Assembly: GCA_001797465.1 (NCBI GenBank)
Contig: MGPQ01000017.1
Span: 56,039 to 105,241, forward strand
Source of the DNA: Deltaproteobacteria bacterium GWB2_55_19
GTDB taxonomy: Bacteria > Desulfobacterota > GWC2-55-46
DNA: 49,203 nucleotides
Direction: 5' to 3'
A model generated the notes under the pieces. That model made no database searches and had not been told where the DNA came from. It was given only the letters and a program-made list of their open reading frames with translations. This document shows positions 41,316 through 48,838 of this stretch, piece after piece (the first letter of the stretch is position 1; each line of letters starts with the position of its first letter). Position numbers and translations under genes: made by a program.

Positions 41316-42476
41316 TCAGGCCCCCATTTTACGCAGTCTCTCAAGCCACTGTATCGAGAATACCAGGAGTATCGAGAGGAGGAGGGAGGCAAACGTCGCG
41401 GTGGCAATTATGAGCCCGCGCTTCGGCTTGGATTTTTTCTCAGGGGGTTTGGCGTAGTCGAGGACCTGGACGATCGGCGAGTCCTTCGACTCCTGAATCT
41501 TGGCCATCTCGAACTGCTGGGTCAGGAGCTCGAAGAGCGTCTCCTGTATCTTCGCATCCCGGAGGAGTGTCGTGTACCTCGCCGTCAGCCTCGGTATGTT
41601 CGAGGTCGGCACGAAGAGGTCCTTCTGCCCGCTCCCCTCGTCGAGCTCCCTCATCTGCTCCTTCAATTGTTTGACCTGGGTCTTCAGTATCTCCACCTGC
41701 GGGTTCGTGGGCGCGGCGTAGGAAAGGAGCGTTTGCAGTTCGAGCTCCCTGGCCATGAGCTGGCCTTTTATCGAGCCAACGGCCTCTATGATGACCCTCG
41801 ACTGCTCGTCGAGCTTAACCGCCCTGTTAGTCTCCATGAAGGTCTTCATTTCATTCTCGATCCTGTCGAGCTCGTCCTTTGCCTCAAGGAGCCGCTTTTC
41901 GATGAACAGCCGCATCCTCTTGCCCTGGGACATGACGACCTGTTTGTTTATCCTGTCGAGCTCTTCAACGAAGGCGTTGGCCATCCGGGACGCGGTCTCA
42001 GGGTCCTTGTCATCCACGGAGATGAGTATAATCTCCTCCTTTGACTTTGAGATGGAGACATTTTTTTCGAGCGACTTGCGGGTGTCCTCTATCTCCTCCT
42101 TATCGTATACCTCGCGGAGGTTAAACCTTTTTATGATCTCGTCCTGCACGGTATTGCTGTTGAGTATCCCGACCCAGAGGTCGGCTGGGGATTTAAGGCC
42201 AAGGAAACCGCTCAAGGCCCCGCCCATGGCAGTCGGGAGCTGTGAGGCTATCATGGAGGCGCCGAGTGTGGCCTCCTGCTGTGGAGGGAGGACGCTCGCC
42301 GTCGAGGTATAGACCTTTGGGAGGAGGAAGCTGACGATCGTCGAGAGTATGAAGGTCGCGCCGACTATCGCGGCTATCAGCTTTTTGTGCCTCTTTACGG
42401 TCTCAAGGTAGACGGTAAGTTCTGTCTCGAAGGACCGCGGGTTCTCGTTTGTCATCTGCTCTGGCATATCTTCCAT
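41316..42476 (-). CDS. Second Wzz-type chain-length determinant
   Basis: The 386-residue inner-membrane protein has TM1 HKKLIAAIVGATFILSTIVS (about residues 35-55) followed by the Wzz domain (FLLPKVYTSTASVLPPQQEA) and a coiled coil (RLFIEKRLLEAKDELDRIEN). The proline-rich VLDYAKPPEKKSKPKRG precedes TM2 (LIIATATFASLLLSILLVFS). It belongs to the Wzz/FepE group and is shorter than the XrtA-associated copy at 28125-29645. It may control O-antigen or a second polymer. It sits 40 bp after the epimerase gene, so the two probably form an operon. Confidence 0.88.
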   Translation of the reverse strand: MEDMPEQMTNENPRSFETELTVYLETVKRHKKLIAAIVGATFILSTIVSFLLPKVYTSTASVLPPQQEATLGASMIASQLPTAMGGALSGFLGLKSPADLWVGILNSNTVQDEIIKRFNLREVYDKEEIEDTRKSLEKNVSISKSKEEIILISVDDKDPETASRMANAFVEELDRINKQVVMSQGKRMRLFIEKRLLEAKDELDRIENEMKTFMETNRAVKLDEQSRVIIEAVGSIKGQLMARELELQTLLSYAAPTNPQVEILKTQVKQLKEQMRELDEGSGQKDLFVPTSNIPRLTARYTTLLRDAKIQETLFELLTQQFEMAKIQESKDSPIVQVLDYAKPPEKKSKPKRGLIIATATFASLLLSILLVFSIQWLERLRKMGA

Positions 42477-42516
42477 TCCGTAAAAATATCAAGGTGATGA
42501 GACTAAAGGCGGTGGC

Positions 42517-43467
42517 TTAACCCTTCGACATGCGCCAGTCAAGCGTGAGAGCTATGCCCTTTTCAAGGTCCATTTCCGGCCTCCAGCCGAGGAGCGCGGC
42601 CTTATCCACCTTAAGACAGCTTTTTTTAAGGTCGCCGGCGCGCGCGGCCGCCCTGGCCGGGTTTTTCAGCCCTGCGCTCAGAGGCCTTTTCGCGTCGAGC
42701 GCGGAGGCGATCGTTGTGAAGAGGTCGAGCGTATGTGTGGCGACCCCCGTCCCGATGTTAAAGAAATCCGCGCTCCCATTATTAAGGGCGAGGAGGTTGG
42801 CCCTGGCGATATCTCCTACGAAGCAGTAGTCCCTCGTCATGCCCTTCGGCTCGTCCTTGAAGTGGTAGAGCGTGCATGGCTCACCCTTTAAAAGCCTGTC
42901 CATGAATATCGCGACGACCCCGGCCTCTCCGTGGGGGATCTGCCTCGGGCCGTAGATGTTCGCGTACCGTAGGACCGTGTAGTCGAGCCCGTACTGGTGC
43001 TTGTAGAAGGCGAGGTAATGCTCTGAGACGAACTTCGTTATGGCGTAAGGGGAGAGCGGCTTCGGTGAGTACGCCTCAGAGGTCGGGTACTCCACGGCCT
43101 CTCCGTAGACGGCCCCGCCCGAGGAGATGAACACGACCTTTCTCGTGCCAACGGCCCTTGCTGACTCAAGGACATTTAGGAACCCGCAGACGTTCACGTC
43201 CGCGTCGAAGACAGGGTCCGCCACAGAGGCCGGGACCGACATCTGGGCCGCGTGGTGGTTGACTATCTCGGGTCTCTCCATCTCGAAGACTTTTTTCAGT
43301 TCAGGCGAGCGGACGTCGAGGAGGTAGAACTTAGCCCTGGGGTTCAGGTTCTCAAGCTTTCCGGACGAGAGGTTGTCGACTACGACTACCTCGTGCCCCT
43401 CGCGTATGTAGGCGTCAACGACGTTCGATCCTATGAAGCCGGCGCCTCCGGTCAAGAGTATCTTCAT
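42517..43467 (-). CDS. NAD-dependent sugar epimerase/dehydratase (GalE-like)
   Basis: The 316-residue extended SDR has GGAGFIGSN (7-15) for NAD binding, DNLSSGKLENL, the catalytic Ser near FISSGGAVYGE (114-123), and Tyr141/Lys145 in SPYAITKF. RYANIYGPRQIPHGEAGVVA is typical of UDP-glucose/GalNAc 4-epimerases. It likely makes UDP-Gal or UDP-GalNAc-type donors for glycans. Wzz lies just downstream. A leader of about 190 nt is predicted from a possible promoter at 43663-43668. Confidence 0.9.
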   Translation of the reverse strand: MKILLTGGAGFIGSNVVDAYIREGHEVVVVDNLSSGKLENLNPRAKFYLLDVRSPELKKVFEMERPEIVNHHAAQMSVPASVADPVFDADVNVCGFLNVLESARAVGTRKVVFISSGGAVYGEAVEYPTSEAYSPKPLSPYAITKFVSEHYLAFYKHQYGLDYTVLRYANIYGPRQIPHGEAGVVAIFMDRLLKGEPCTLYHFKDEPKGMTRDYCFVGDIARANLLALNNGSADFFNIGTGVATHTLDLFTTIASALDAKRPLSAGLKNPARAAARAGDLKKSCLKVDKAALLGWRPEMDLEKGIALTLDWRMSKG

Positions 43468-43732
43468 GCTGGTTGTCCCTTTCCTGGCGTGTGTTCAAGC
43501 GGGCCGCTCCCGATGGAAGCAGGGAGCGCCCTATCAAGGGCGCATTGGGCCCTTGCGGTTTTTTTGTTATTATCGCGCCGTAGACCGGCTGGGGAGGGTG
43601 GATGGGCTAAGGCCCCGTGGGAATGCAATTCTACCGGACTCCTAACTGGTTAATGACTGCGAATCATAACACATAAGGCCGGGTTCAGGAACAATTTTTT
43701 GCATGAAGCGGAGATGGCGGGAGGAGCCTTCA
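43468..43732 (-). promoter_or_regulatory. Long leader of the epimerase gene with hairpins
   Basis: On the minus strand TGTTATGAT (-10 at 43663-43668) is an extended -10, giving a leader of about 190 nt. It contains two stems near 43501-43562 (GGGCGCTCCC with GGGAGCGGCCC, and CAAGGGC with GCCCTTG). Neither is followed by a U-tract on this strand. AGGAAAGGG precedes the start codon. The TTTTTTT run here lies on the plus strand and has no gene to terminate. Confidence 0.4.
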
Positions 43733-44048
43733 GCGGGTTCAGGTCTGCGACCAGTAGCGTCCGGTAAAAACTAAAAAAGCATGGCTTGTTGTTCTGCCTT
43801 GTTGGATAATAGAATTCGCCAGAAGCCTATTACAGAAGGAGGAACAAGCCATGCAAGGCAATCATAGCCTATTTTCCGAGCTTCTTAAACCTGAACCTAA
43901 GCCGGGTTATCCGTGAAACGCTCTTCGACCGGAAGACCCTGGTGGACATCCTGACCCTTAAACCAGAACGACTAAGGGCCTTCAGAAAAGAGCCGCTGCA
44001 AGCTACGCTTTTTTAACCGGACAGTAGTGGTTGCAAACCTGAACCCGC
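43733..44048 (+). mobile_element. Internally deleted IS derivative with 38-bp terminal inverted repeats
   Basis: The 316-bp element is bounded by inverted repeats GCGGGTTCAGG...GTCCGG (43733-43770) and their reverse complement (44011-44048), 32 of 38 bases identical. Inside, GGAGG and ATG (43851) start MQGNHSLFSELLKPEP, like the start of DUF4372/IS4-type transposases (M.QG..LFSQLL). After a deletion and frame change, another frame gives LSRVIRETLFDRKTLVDIL and ends TAA at 44014-44016, inside the right repeat. So both ends of a transposase gene remain and the middle is gone. It cannot move alone but may be mobilised by a full copy. No target duplication is obvious. Confidence 0.72.
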
Positions 44049-44106
44049 GATGATTCAAAAAAACGCAATGCGCGCGCAGGGCGCAAAATGGCCTTAGCGC
44101 CCCTCT

Positions 44107-45012
44107 TTACAGTCCTCTGGCGGCCCGCGGCCCCTTTTCTATCTCAAAGAGGACCTTGCCTTTTCTGAATATTCGGACTATGCCCGTTGAGCCGGAGATG
44201 GTGACGGCGGTAGCGTCGGTTACGTCCGTTATGCCCGCCGCGGCCATGTGCCTGCACCCGAGGCCCGGCATGTGCCCTTCTTCTTCGAGCGCGGCGTCGA
44301 GGTGGACCCCGGCGCTTACGACTACGCCGTCTTCTCTGACCACGAACGCGCCGTCCAAAAGGGCGAACTCCTTGATCGTCTCGTGCACCGCGTCGTCGAG
44401 GATATTCCGCGCATCTTCCGGGTAGCCCTTGAAGGGGTTCATGATGAGCGGGCGAGAGAGCTTCACGACATTTTCGTGGTCCCCGATTACAAAGGTCGCC
44501 CCGATGGTCCTGCCCTCGCGCCCCTCGCTTGAAAGCTCAAGCGCGATCCCGAGGACCGTCTCTATCACCTCGGGCTTGACCTTCGAGAGGAGTTCCTTAG
44601 AGACGCCCGCGGTGCTGAATATCTCGGTCTCGTTTTCGAGGTCGAGACACATGAGCGTGTCCATCGAGCCCTTTGCGGAGAGGCCTGTCATACATACGAC
44701 CCTGTCGGACGCGGTTATGACGCCCTCAGTCATGCACATGATGGCCGACAACTTTATCTGGCCGATGCGCGCGAGCCTCACCTCCGGCAGTTTTACGATT
44801 GCCCTGAGATCTCCTTTGTAGCGTTCGAGGTCATTGATGGTCGCGGCCTTTTGCGTGAGTATCACAAGGTCTTTTTTTGACGCGCACCCCTTCCAGAACC
44901 CCCAGTCGTCCGTCGAGTCTATGAAGACGAGGACAACGGAGGAACCAGTCTCCTTCTTAAGGGAGAGTGCGGCCGAGAGCATCATCCGGTTAATGTCTGG
45001 TATGCTATTCAC
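44107..45012 (-). CDS. Diadenylate cyclase-like (DisA_N) protein
   Basis: The 301-residue protein has an N-terminal domain of unknown role (1-140) and a C-terminal DAC domain: LLDGAFVVREDGVV (218-231, the DGA motif), GCRHMAAAGITD (252-263, in place of GTRHRAA) and SGSTGIVRIFRKGKV (273-287). DAC enzymes join two ATP into c-di-AMP. In the RHR motif the second Arg is Met here, so activity is uncertain. The N-terminal half is not CdaA-like membrane helices and not the DisA linker. It overlaps the TrmJ-like gene by 8 bp and is likely co-transcribed. Confidence 0.8.
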   Translation of the reverse strand: MNSIPDINRMMLSAALSLKKETGSSVVLVFIDSTDDWGFWKGCASKKDLVILTQKAATINDLERYKGDLRAIVKLPEVRLARIGQIKLSAIMCMTEGVITASDRVVCMTGLSAKGSMDTLMCLDLENETEIFSTAGVSKELLSKVKPEVIETVLGIALELSSEGREGRTIGATFVIGDHENVVKLSRPLIMNPFKGYPEDARNILDDAVHETIKEFALLDGAFVVREDGVVVSAGVHLDAALEEEGHMPGLGCRHMAAAGITDVTDATAVTISGSTGIVRIFRKGKVLFEIEKGPRAARGL

Positions 45013-45787
45013 CCTGCCCCTTCCTCTTTTTAGGCGTCGTCCTCGCGTCTATCTGCGTGAATATGCCGCGGAGCATGTTTATCTCCTTCTGCATGAGCCC
45101 GGTCCTGCCGAAGAGCCGGCGAAAGGACCGGAGGATGGATTCGAGTATATGCCCCGCGCCCCCTTCCCCGTATTCAAGGCCCCGCAAGGTCTTCTCCATG
45201 TGTACGTACATCTTATCCAATTCAGCACGCGGGGCGACCTTCACCGCCTCTGCCAACGGGTTCCCGGCCGTGAAGACCTGCCAGCAGAATATGAGGACGG
45301 CGGATGAGAGGTTCAGGGACGGGTAGTCCTCGTGCGTCGGTATCTCCACGAGCATGTCGGCGAGCTTGACCTCGTAGTTTTCCAGCCCCCGGTCCTCCCT
45401 TCCGAAGAGGACCGCGACCTTGTTGTCTGCCGCGAGCTCGAGTATCTTTCCAGTCGCCTCGTGAACGGTGAGTATCGGGTACCTCGTCCGCCCCATCCTC
45501 CGTGTCGTTGCTACGATGACGCCGGGCTCATCCGCGTAATCGCCGAGCGTCTTGAATACCCGCGCCCCCTTAAGTATATCGAAGGCGTTGCAGGCCATCG
45601 ATATCGCCGCGTCAGCCGAGTGGTCGCAGGGGTTTATGAGTACGAGGTCCGAAAACCCCGTGTTCTTCATGGCGCGGGCGACGCTTCCCACGTTGCCCGG
45701 ACTCTGCGGCTCGACAAGGACTATTGCGATGTTATTGGAGGCGGATGAGCCCTCCTTCTGTTTTTTCTCTTTTGTTTTTCGACGCAT
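45005..45787 (-). CDS. TrmJ-type tRNA/rRNA 2'-O-methyltransferase (SPOUT)
   Basis: The 260-residue protein has a lysine-rich start (MRRKTKEKKQKEGSS) and then the SPOUT methyltransferase core: VEPQSPGNVGSVARAMKNTG (the N and R of motif 1), VAVLFGREDRGLENYE (motif 2) and IPTHEDYPSLNLSSAVLI (motif 3, the trefoil knot). This order and the C-terminal helix match TrmJ, which 2'-O-methylates tRNA at position 32. A promoter with an extended -10 lies 29 bp upstream. It overlaps the DAC gene by 8 bp, so c-di-AMP and tRNA modification are linked only by transcription. Confidence 0.88.
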   Translation of the reverse strand: MRRKTKEKKQKEGSSASNNIAIVLVEPQSPGNVGSVARAMKNTGFSDLVLINPCDHSADAAISMACNAFDILKGARVFKTLGDYADEPGVIVATTRRMGRTRYPILTVHEATGKILELAADNKVAVLFGREDRGLENYEVKLADMLVEIPTHEDYPSLNLSSAVLIFCWQVFTAGNPLAEAVKVAPRAELDKMYVHMEKTLRGLEYGEGGAGHILESILRSFRRLFGRTGLMQKEINMLRGIFTQIDARTTPKKRKGQGE

Positions 45788-45815
45788 ATTGGAGGTGTGC
45801 GGTCAGGTTGTATTC

Positions 45816-45821
45816 AGTATA
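45816..45821 (-). promoter_or_regulatory. Extended -10 promoter for the TrmJ-DAC pair
   Basis: The minus strand reads TGATATACT, with TTCCAA 17 bp upstream as a weak -35. Transcription would start near 45809, about 22 nt before the ATG at 45787. Confidence 0.5.
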
Positions 45822-45888
45822 TCAAAATAGAGAGGTTCTTGGAATAGGTGGATAGGGGTCTTCCATGAAGGGATGTAAAAGGTGAAGG

Positions 45889-46950
45889 CTAAACCACGAG
45901 GTCGACCTGCTGAACTGTTCCGGGCGCGCCGTCCTCCGAGAGAAAGACGCCGGACCTCCTTACCTGCCCGAGGTCAATGTTGTCCGCGGACTTAAGATCG
46001 AAGTCTGTCGCGGCGTAGCCCAGGTATATCGCGCCCACGCCCTGCTCTTTCAGGGTCTTTAGGGTATCGGCGCCGGATGAGTCCTTTGTCCAGACAAAGA
46101 GATTATTGAAAACAGCGTCGTTTTCGTCTATCCACGAGTTCCTGTCAGTATCATAGGCCGAGAGCTCCTTGAAGCCGTTACCGCTCGACGGGCCGAAGAG
46201 CTCTCCTCCGTTATTCACCTTGCCGTCGCCGTTCCTGTCTATCGCTAAAAAGCCGGAACCAGGCACGGCAAAGGGGATGTCCTCTGCGTCCCCGTCTGAA
46301 TCAAGGTCGAACACGAACTTCATGGAAGTAAGTTCAGCGGCCCTTCCGCCAAAATTGATGACGAGCGGGTCGACGCGCCTTGCGTCCCCTGCCCTTACGC
46401 TCACCGTCTCCTCGGTTATTGAGGCCCTCTGCATGGTAAGCTCAAGAGAGAAACGGAACTCCTGCCCGTCTGCAGTCCTGATGACGCCCTCCGCTGAAAA
46501 CGAGGTCTCTTCCACCTCGGCTGTAATGGAGCGGGAGTCGTATTCGAGCCCCCACCCCTCTTGTCCATCTCCTGCGTCTTTAAGCGCCGCCTCGGTCTTT
46601 TTTATCTCGTCCGACAGTTCCTTATCGACCGTCATTATCTTTATCTTTCGGCCGGATAACGCCTCGATGAGGAGTTTCTTAAGGAAGGTCTCCTGGTCGA
46701 CCCCGCCGTCTATCTCTATCTCTTTTGCGCCCAGGTATCTCTTACCCTGGCCTTTAATGGAGGCGAGGCGCGCATAAGCCTCTTCAGAGAGGACTACCCT
46801 GTCGATGCGGCCGGATGACTCCTGCGGCCTTGCGTCCGCCTCCCCAGGCCTCCTGTCCCCGATCCAGGCGTTTAACTTCTCGCTTTTCGCCTCGCGCTCG
46901 ACATAGGAGCGTGCCTGCGCAAAGAGTATGTTCGATCCGGCTATTTGCAT
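45889..46950 (-). CDS. EF-hand-like protein of unknown function
   Basis: I do not recognise this 353-residue protein as a named family. The N-terminal 120 residues are charged and helical. The middle is beta-rich, with EVEETSFSAEGVIRTADGQE. The C-terminal part has calcium-loop-like repeats: DLDSDGDAEDIPFAVPG, AIDRNGDGKVNNGGELFGPS and YDTDRNSWIDENDAVFNNLF. Similar Asp-rich 'DxNGDGxxxxGxELFG' proteins are found in Deltaproteobacteria and other Gram-negatives. It has no signal peptide and no cysteine. AAGGG lies seven bases before the ATG. A 12-bp hairpin without U-tract lies 27 bp upstream of the start. Confidence 0.65.
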   Translation of the reverse strand: MQIAGSNILFAQARSYVEREAKSEKLNAWIGDRRPGEADARPQESSGRIDRVVLSEEAYARLASIKGQGKRYLGAKEIEIDGGVDQETFLKKLLIEALSGRKIKIMTVDKELSDEIKKTEAALKDAGDGQEGWGLEYDSRSITAEVEETSFSAEGVIRTADGQEFRFSLELTMQRASITEETVSVRAGDARRVDPLVINFGGRAAELTSMKFVFDLDSDGDAEDIPFAVPGSGFLAIDRNGDGKVNNGGELFGPSSGNGFKELSAYDTDRNSWIDENDAVFNNLFVWTKDSSGADTLKTLKEQGVGAIYLGYAATDFDLKSADNIDLGQVRRSGVFLSEDGAPGTVQQVDLVV

Positions 46951-46976
46951 ATAAATACCCTTATTCGATATATCGA

Positions 46977-47009
46977 CGCAGGCCCCTCAAACCTTTAGAG
47001 GGGCCTGCG
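46977..47009. other. 12-bp perfect hairpin upstream of the EF-hand-like gene
   Basis: CGCAGGCCCCTC (46977-46988) pairs perfectly with GAGGGGCCTGCG (46998-47009) around a 9-base loop. No T-run follows on either strand, so it is probably not an intrinsic terminator. It may act as an RNA-processing or leader structure. Confidence 0.55.
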
Positions 47010-47040
47010 ACAATCCATCTATTAGGCCCTGAGAGAGAAT

Positions 47041-47082
47041 AAAAAAAAGGCCGCGCGGGCCATACGGCCCGCGCGGCCTTTT
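47041..47082 (-). terminator. Rho-independent terminator of the sigma factor gene
   Basis: The perfect 13-bp stem GGCCGCGCGGGCC / GGCCCGCGCGGCC (47049-47061 with 47066-47078) has a 4-base loop and is flanked by AAAA/TTTT pairs. On the minus strand eight T follow. It lies 11 bp past the sigma gene stop. Confidence 0.95.
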
Positions 47083-47092
47083 GTCCGTAAAT

Positions 47093-48097
47093 TCAGACCA
47101 CGTCGGTGAACACGACTTGCGTCTCATCGAGCGCCTTTTTAATCTTGAGAAGCGCCTTTGCCTCTATCTGCCTGACCCTCTCCCTCGTTATCCCGAACCT
47201 TCTGCCCACGGTCTCCAGGGTCTCCGGCTCCTTCCCGTCGAGGCCGAAGCGCGTCCTTATTATCGTCCTCTCGTTAGGGTCGAGCGCGTCCAGCCAGACC
47301 TCTATCCGCGCGGCCCTGACCGTAGCGTCAACCGCCGCTATCGGCTCCGGGGCCGAGGTATCCTCAAGGATGTCGAGGAGGACCTGCTCTCCTCCCTCGG
47401 TCACAGGGGACTCGAGCGAATAGGTCTTCCTGTTTATGGCGTGCAGCTTCTTAACGTACCTGCCGGAGAGCCCGGACTTCTCCGAAAGCTCCCTTACGCT
47501 CGGCTCTCTGCCAAACGACGCGGTCAGCTCCCTTTCGGCCCTGGATAGCTTCGAGATATCGGTCGAAACGTGTATGGGGAGCCTGACAGTATTGGCCTGG
47601 TTCGCTATCGCCCTGTCTATCGACTGCCTTATCCAGTAGGTCGCGTAGGTGGAGAACCTGCATCCCTTCGAGAGCTTGAACCTCTCGACCGCCTTTATAA
47701 GGCCGATGTTCCCCTCCTCGATGAGGTCCTGTATCTGGAGCCCCCTGTTCACGTATCTCTTCGCTATGTTGATGACGAGGCGGAGGTTAGCCTCTATCAT
47801 CTTTCTACGCGCGTCAATGTCGCCTTTTGCGATAAGCCTGGCGAGCGCTCTCTCCTCATCGAGCTTTAGAAGAGGTATCCTTTTGATGCTGTTAAAGTAT
47901 ATGGTAACGGAATCGGCGGAGAGACCCTCTTCAGCCCCTCTCTTAAGGCCGTCTTCGGCCCTGGCCCCATAGTCCATTCCGGTACGTCTCGGCCCGCCTG
48001 TATGGCGGCCCTTTACGCCTCCTTCGAACCCCTCCGTCCCGGCCGGACGGAAGCCTCCTTCCGGTATCTCCTCGTAGCATAGATACTCAACTGACAT
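47093..48097 (-). CDS. rpoS: RpoS-like group 2 sigma-70 factor
   Basis: The 334-residue protein has a short variable N-terminus and then sigma region 1.2 (TIYFNSIKRIPLLKLDEERA). Region 2 has LRLVINIAKRYVNRGLQIQD, LIEEGNIGLIKAVERF and CRFSTYATYWIRQSIDRAIA, which bind and melt the -10 element. Region 3 and region 4 (FGITRERVRQIEAKALLKIK) follow; the latter binds the -35. NQANTVRLPIHV is closer to RpoS (NQTRTIRLPIHI) than to RpoD, so I call it RpoS-like. It would direct stationary-phase or stress transcription. AAGGAG precedes the ATG, and a strong terminator ends the gene. Confidence 0.85.
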   Translation of the reverse strand: MSVEYLCYEEIPEGGFRPAGTEGFEGGVKGRHTGGPRRTGMDYGARAEDGLKRGAEEGLSADSVTIYFNSIKRIPLLKLDEERALARLIAKGDIDARRKMIEANLRLVINIAKRYVNRGLQIQDLIEEGNIGLIKAVERFKLSKGCRFSTYATYWIRQSIDRAIANQANTVRLPIHVSTDISKLSRAERELTASFGREPSVRELSEKSGLSGRYVKKLHAINRKTYSLESPVTEGGEQVLLDILEDTSAPEPIAAVDATVRAARIEVWLDALDPNERTIIRTRFGLDGKEPETLETVGRRFGITRERVRQIEAKALLKIKKALDETQVVFTDVV

Positions 48098-48201
48098 TAA
48101 AGACCATCTCCTTCCATCAAGGGGATTTCATTACCCTCAACAGGCCTGACAAAATCCGCCTTCCAGCACTCCGGACGCTTCCATTACGCCATCCGCCATC
48201 C

Positions 48202-48801
48202 TTAAAAGTGCGACTCGGCGTAGCTAACGAGCCCCTTCTGGTCGGGCTTCATGCCGTCATCGCCCTTATGCCAATTCGCGGGGCAGACCTCGCCGTGCTT
48301 CTCGTTAAATTGTATGGCGTCCAACATGCGTAGCACCTCGTCGACGTTCCTGCCGAGCGGCAGGTCGTTTATGGTTATGTGCCGGATCTTGCCGAGCTTG
48401 TCTATTATAAAGAGGCCGCGTAACGCAATCCCCGGCTTTTCCACCAGCACCCCGTAGTTCCTGCTTATAGATTTGTCGAGATCGGATACGAGCGGGTAGC
48501 TTACGTCCCCGATGCCGCCCTGCTTCCTCTCCGTATTCCTCCACGCGATATGTGAAAAATGGCTGTCGACCGAGACGCCGATGACCTGGGCCTTCCTCAC
48601 CTCGAACTCCTCTATCCTCTCGCTCATGGCGATGATCTCCGTCGGGCAGACGAAAGTGAAATCGAGTGGGTAGAAGAAGAGGACTACGTATTTCCCCCTG
48701 TAATCCGAAAGATTGACTTCCTTTACCGTGCCGTCCCCCATGACCGCCTGCGCCTTGAAGTCCGGCGCCTCGTTCTGAACTGTCGCTTTTGTCTCTGACA
48801 T
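48202..48801 (-). CDS. 2-Cys peroxiredoxin (AhpC/Prx1 type)
   Basis: The 199-residue cytosolic thiol peroxidase has the peroxidatic Cys52 in [14 protein letters not shown], the resolving Cys173 in HGEVCPANW, and the conserved Arg in [15 protein letters not shown]. It reduces H2O2 and alkyl hydroperoxides via a dimer disulfide. GGGAGG sits 8-10 bases before the ATG. It lies 37 bp after a Fur/PerR-type gene, a common pairing for peroxide-controlled expression. No AhpF-like gene is in the window, so thioredoxin is the likely reductant. Confidence 0.95.
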   Translation of the reverse strand: MSETKATVQNEAPDFKAQAVMGDGTVKEVNLSDYRGKYVVLFFYPLDFTFVCPTEIIAMSERIEEFEVRKAQVIGVSVDSHFSHIAWRNTERKQGGIGDVSYPLVSDLDKSISRNYGVLVEKPGIALRGLFIIDKLGKIRHITINDLPLGRNVDEVLRMLDAIQFNEKHGEVCPANWHKGDDGMKPDQKGLVSYAESHF

Positions 48802-48838
48802 TTTCTTATTCCTCCCTGGTATCTTTTGTTTTTTATTT

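Noticed and set aside
43540-43570. Stem plus TTTTTTT resembling a terminator
   Set aside because: The T-run is on the plus strand and no plus-strand gene ends there; on the minus strand it lies before a start codon and lacks a U-tract.
44206-44217. GGCGGTAGCGTC, an 11 of 12 ops match on the plus strand
   Set aside because: It is antisense within the diadenylate cyclase-like gene, where the codons explain it. It is a useful reminder that GC-rich sequence yields chance ops hits, and it lowers my confidence in the leader site.
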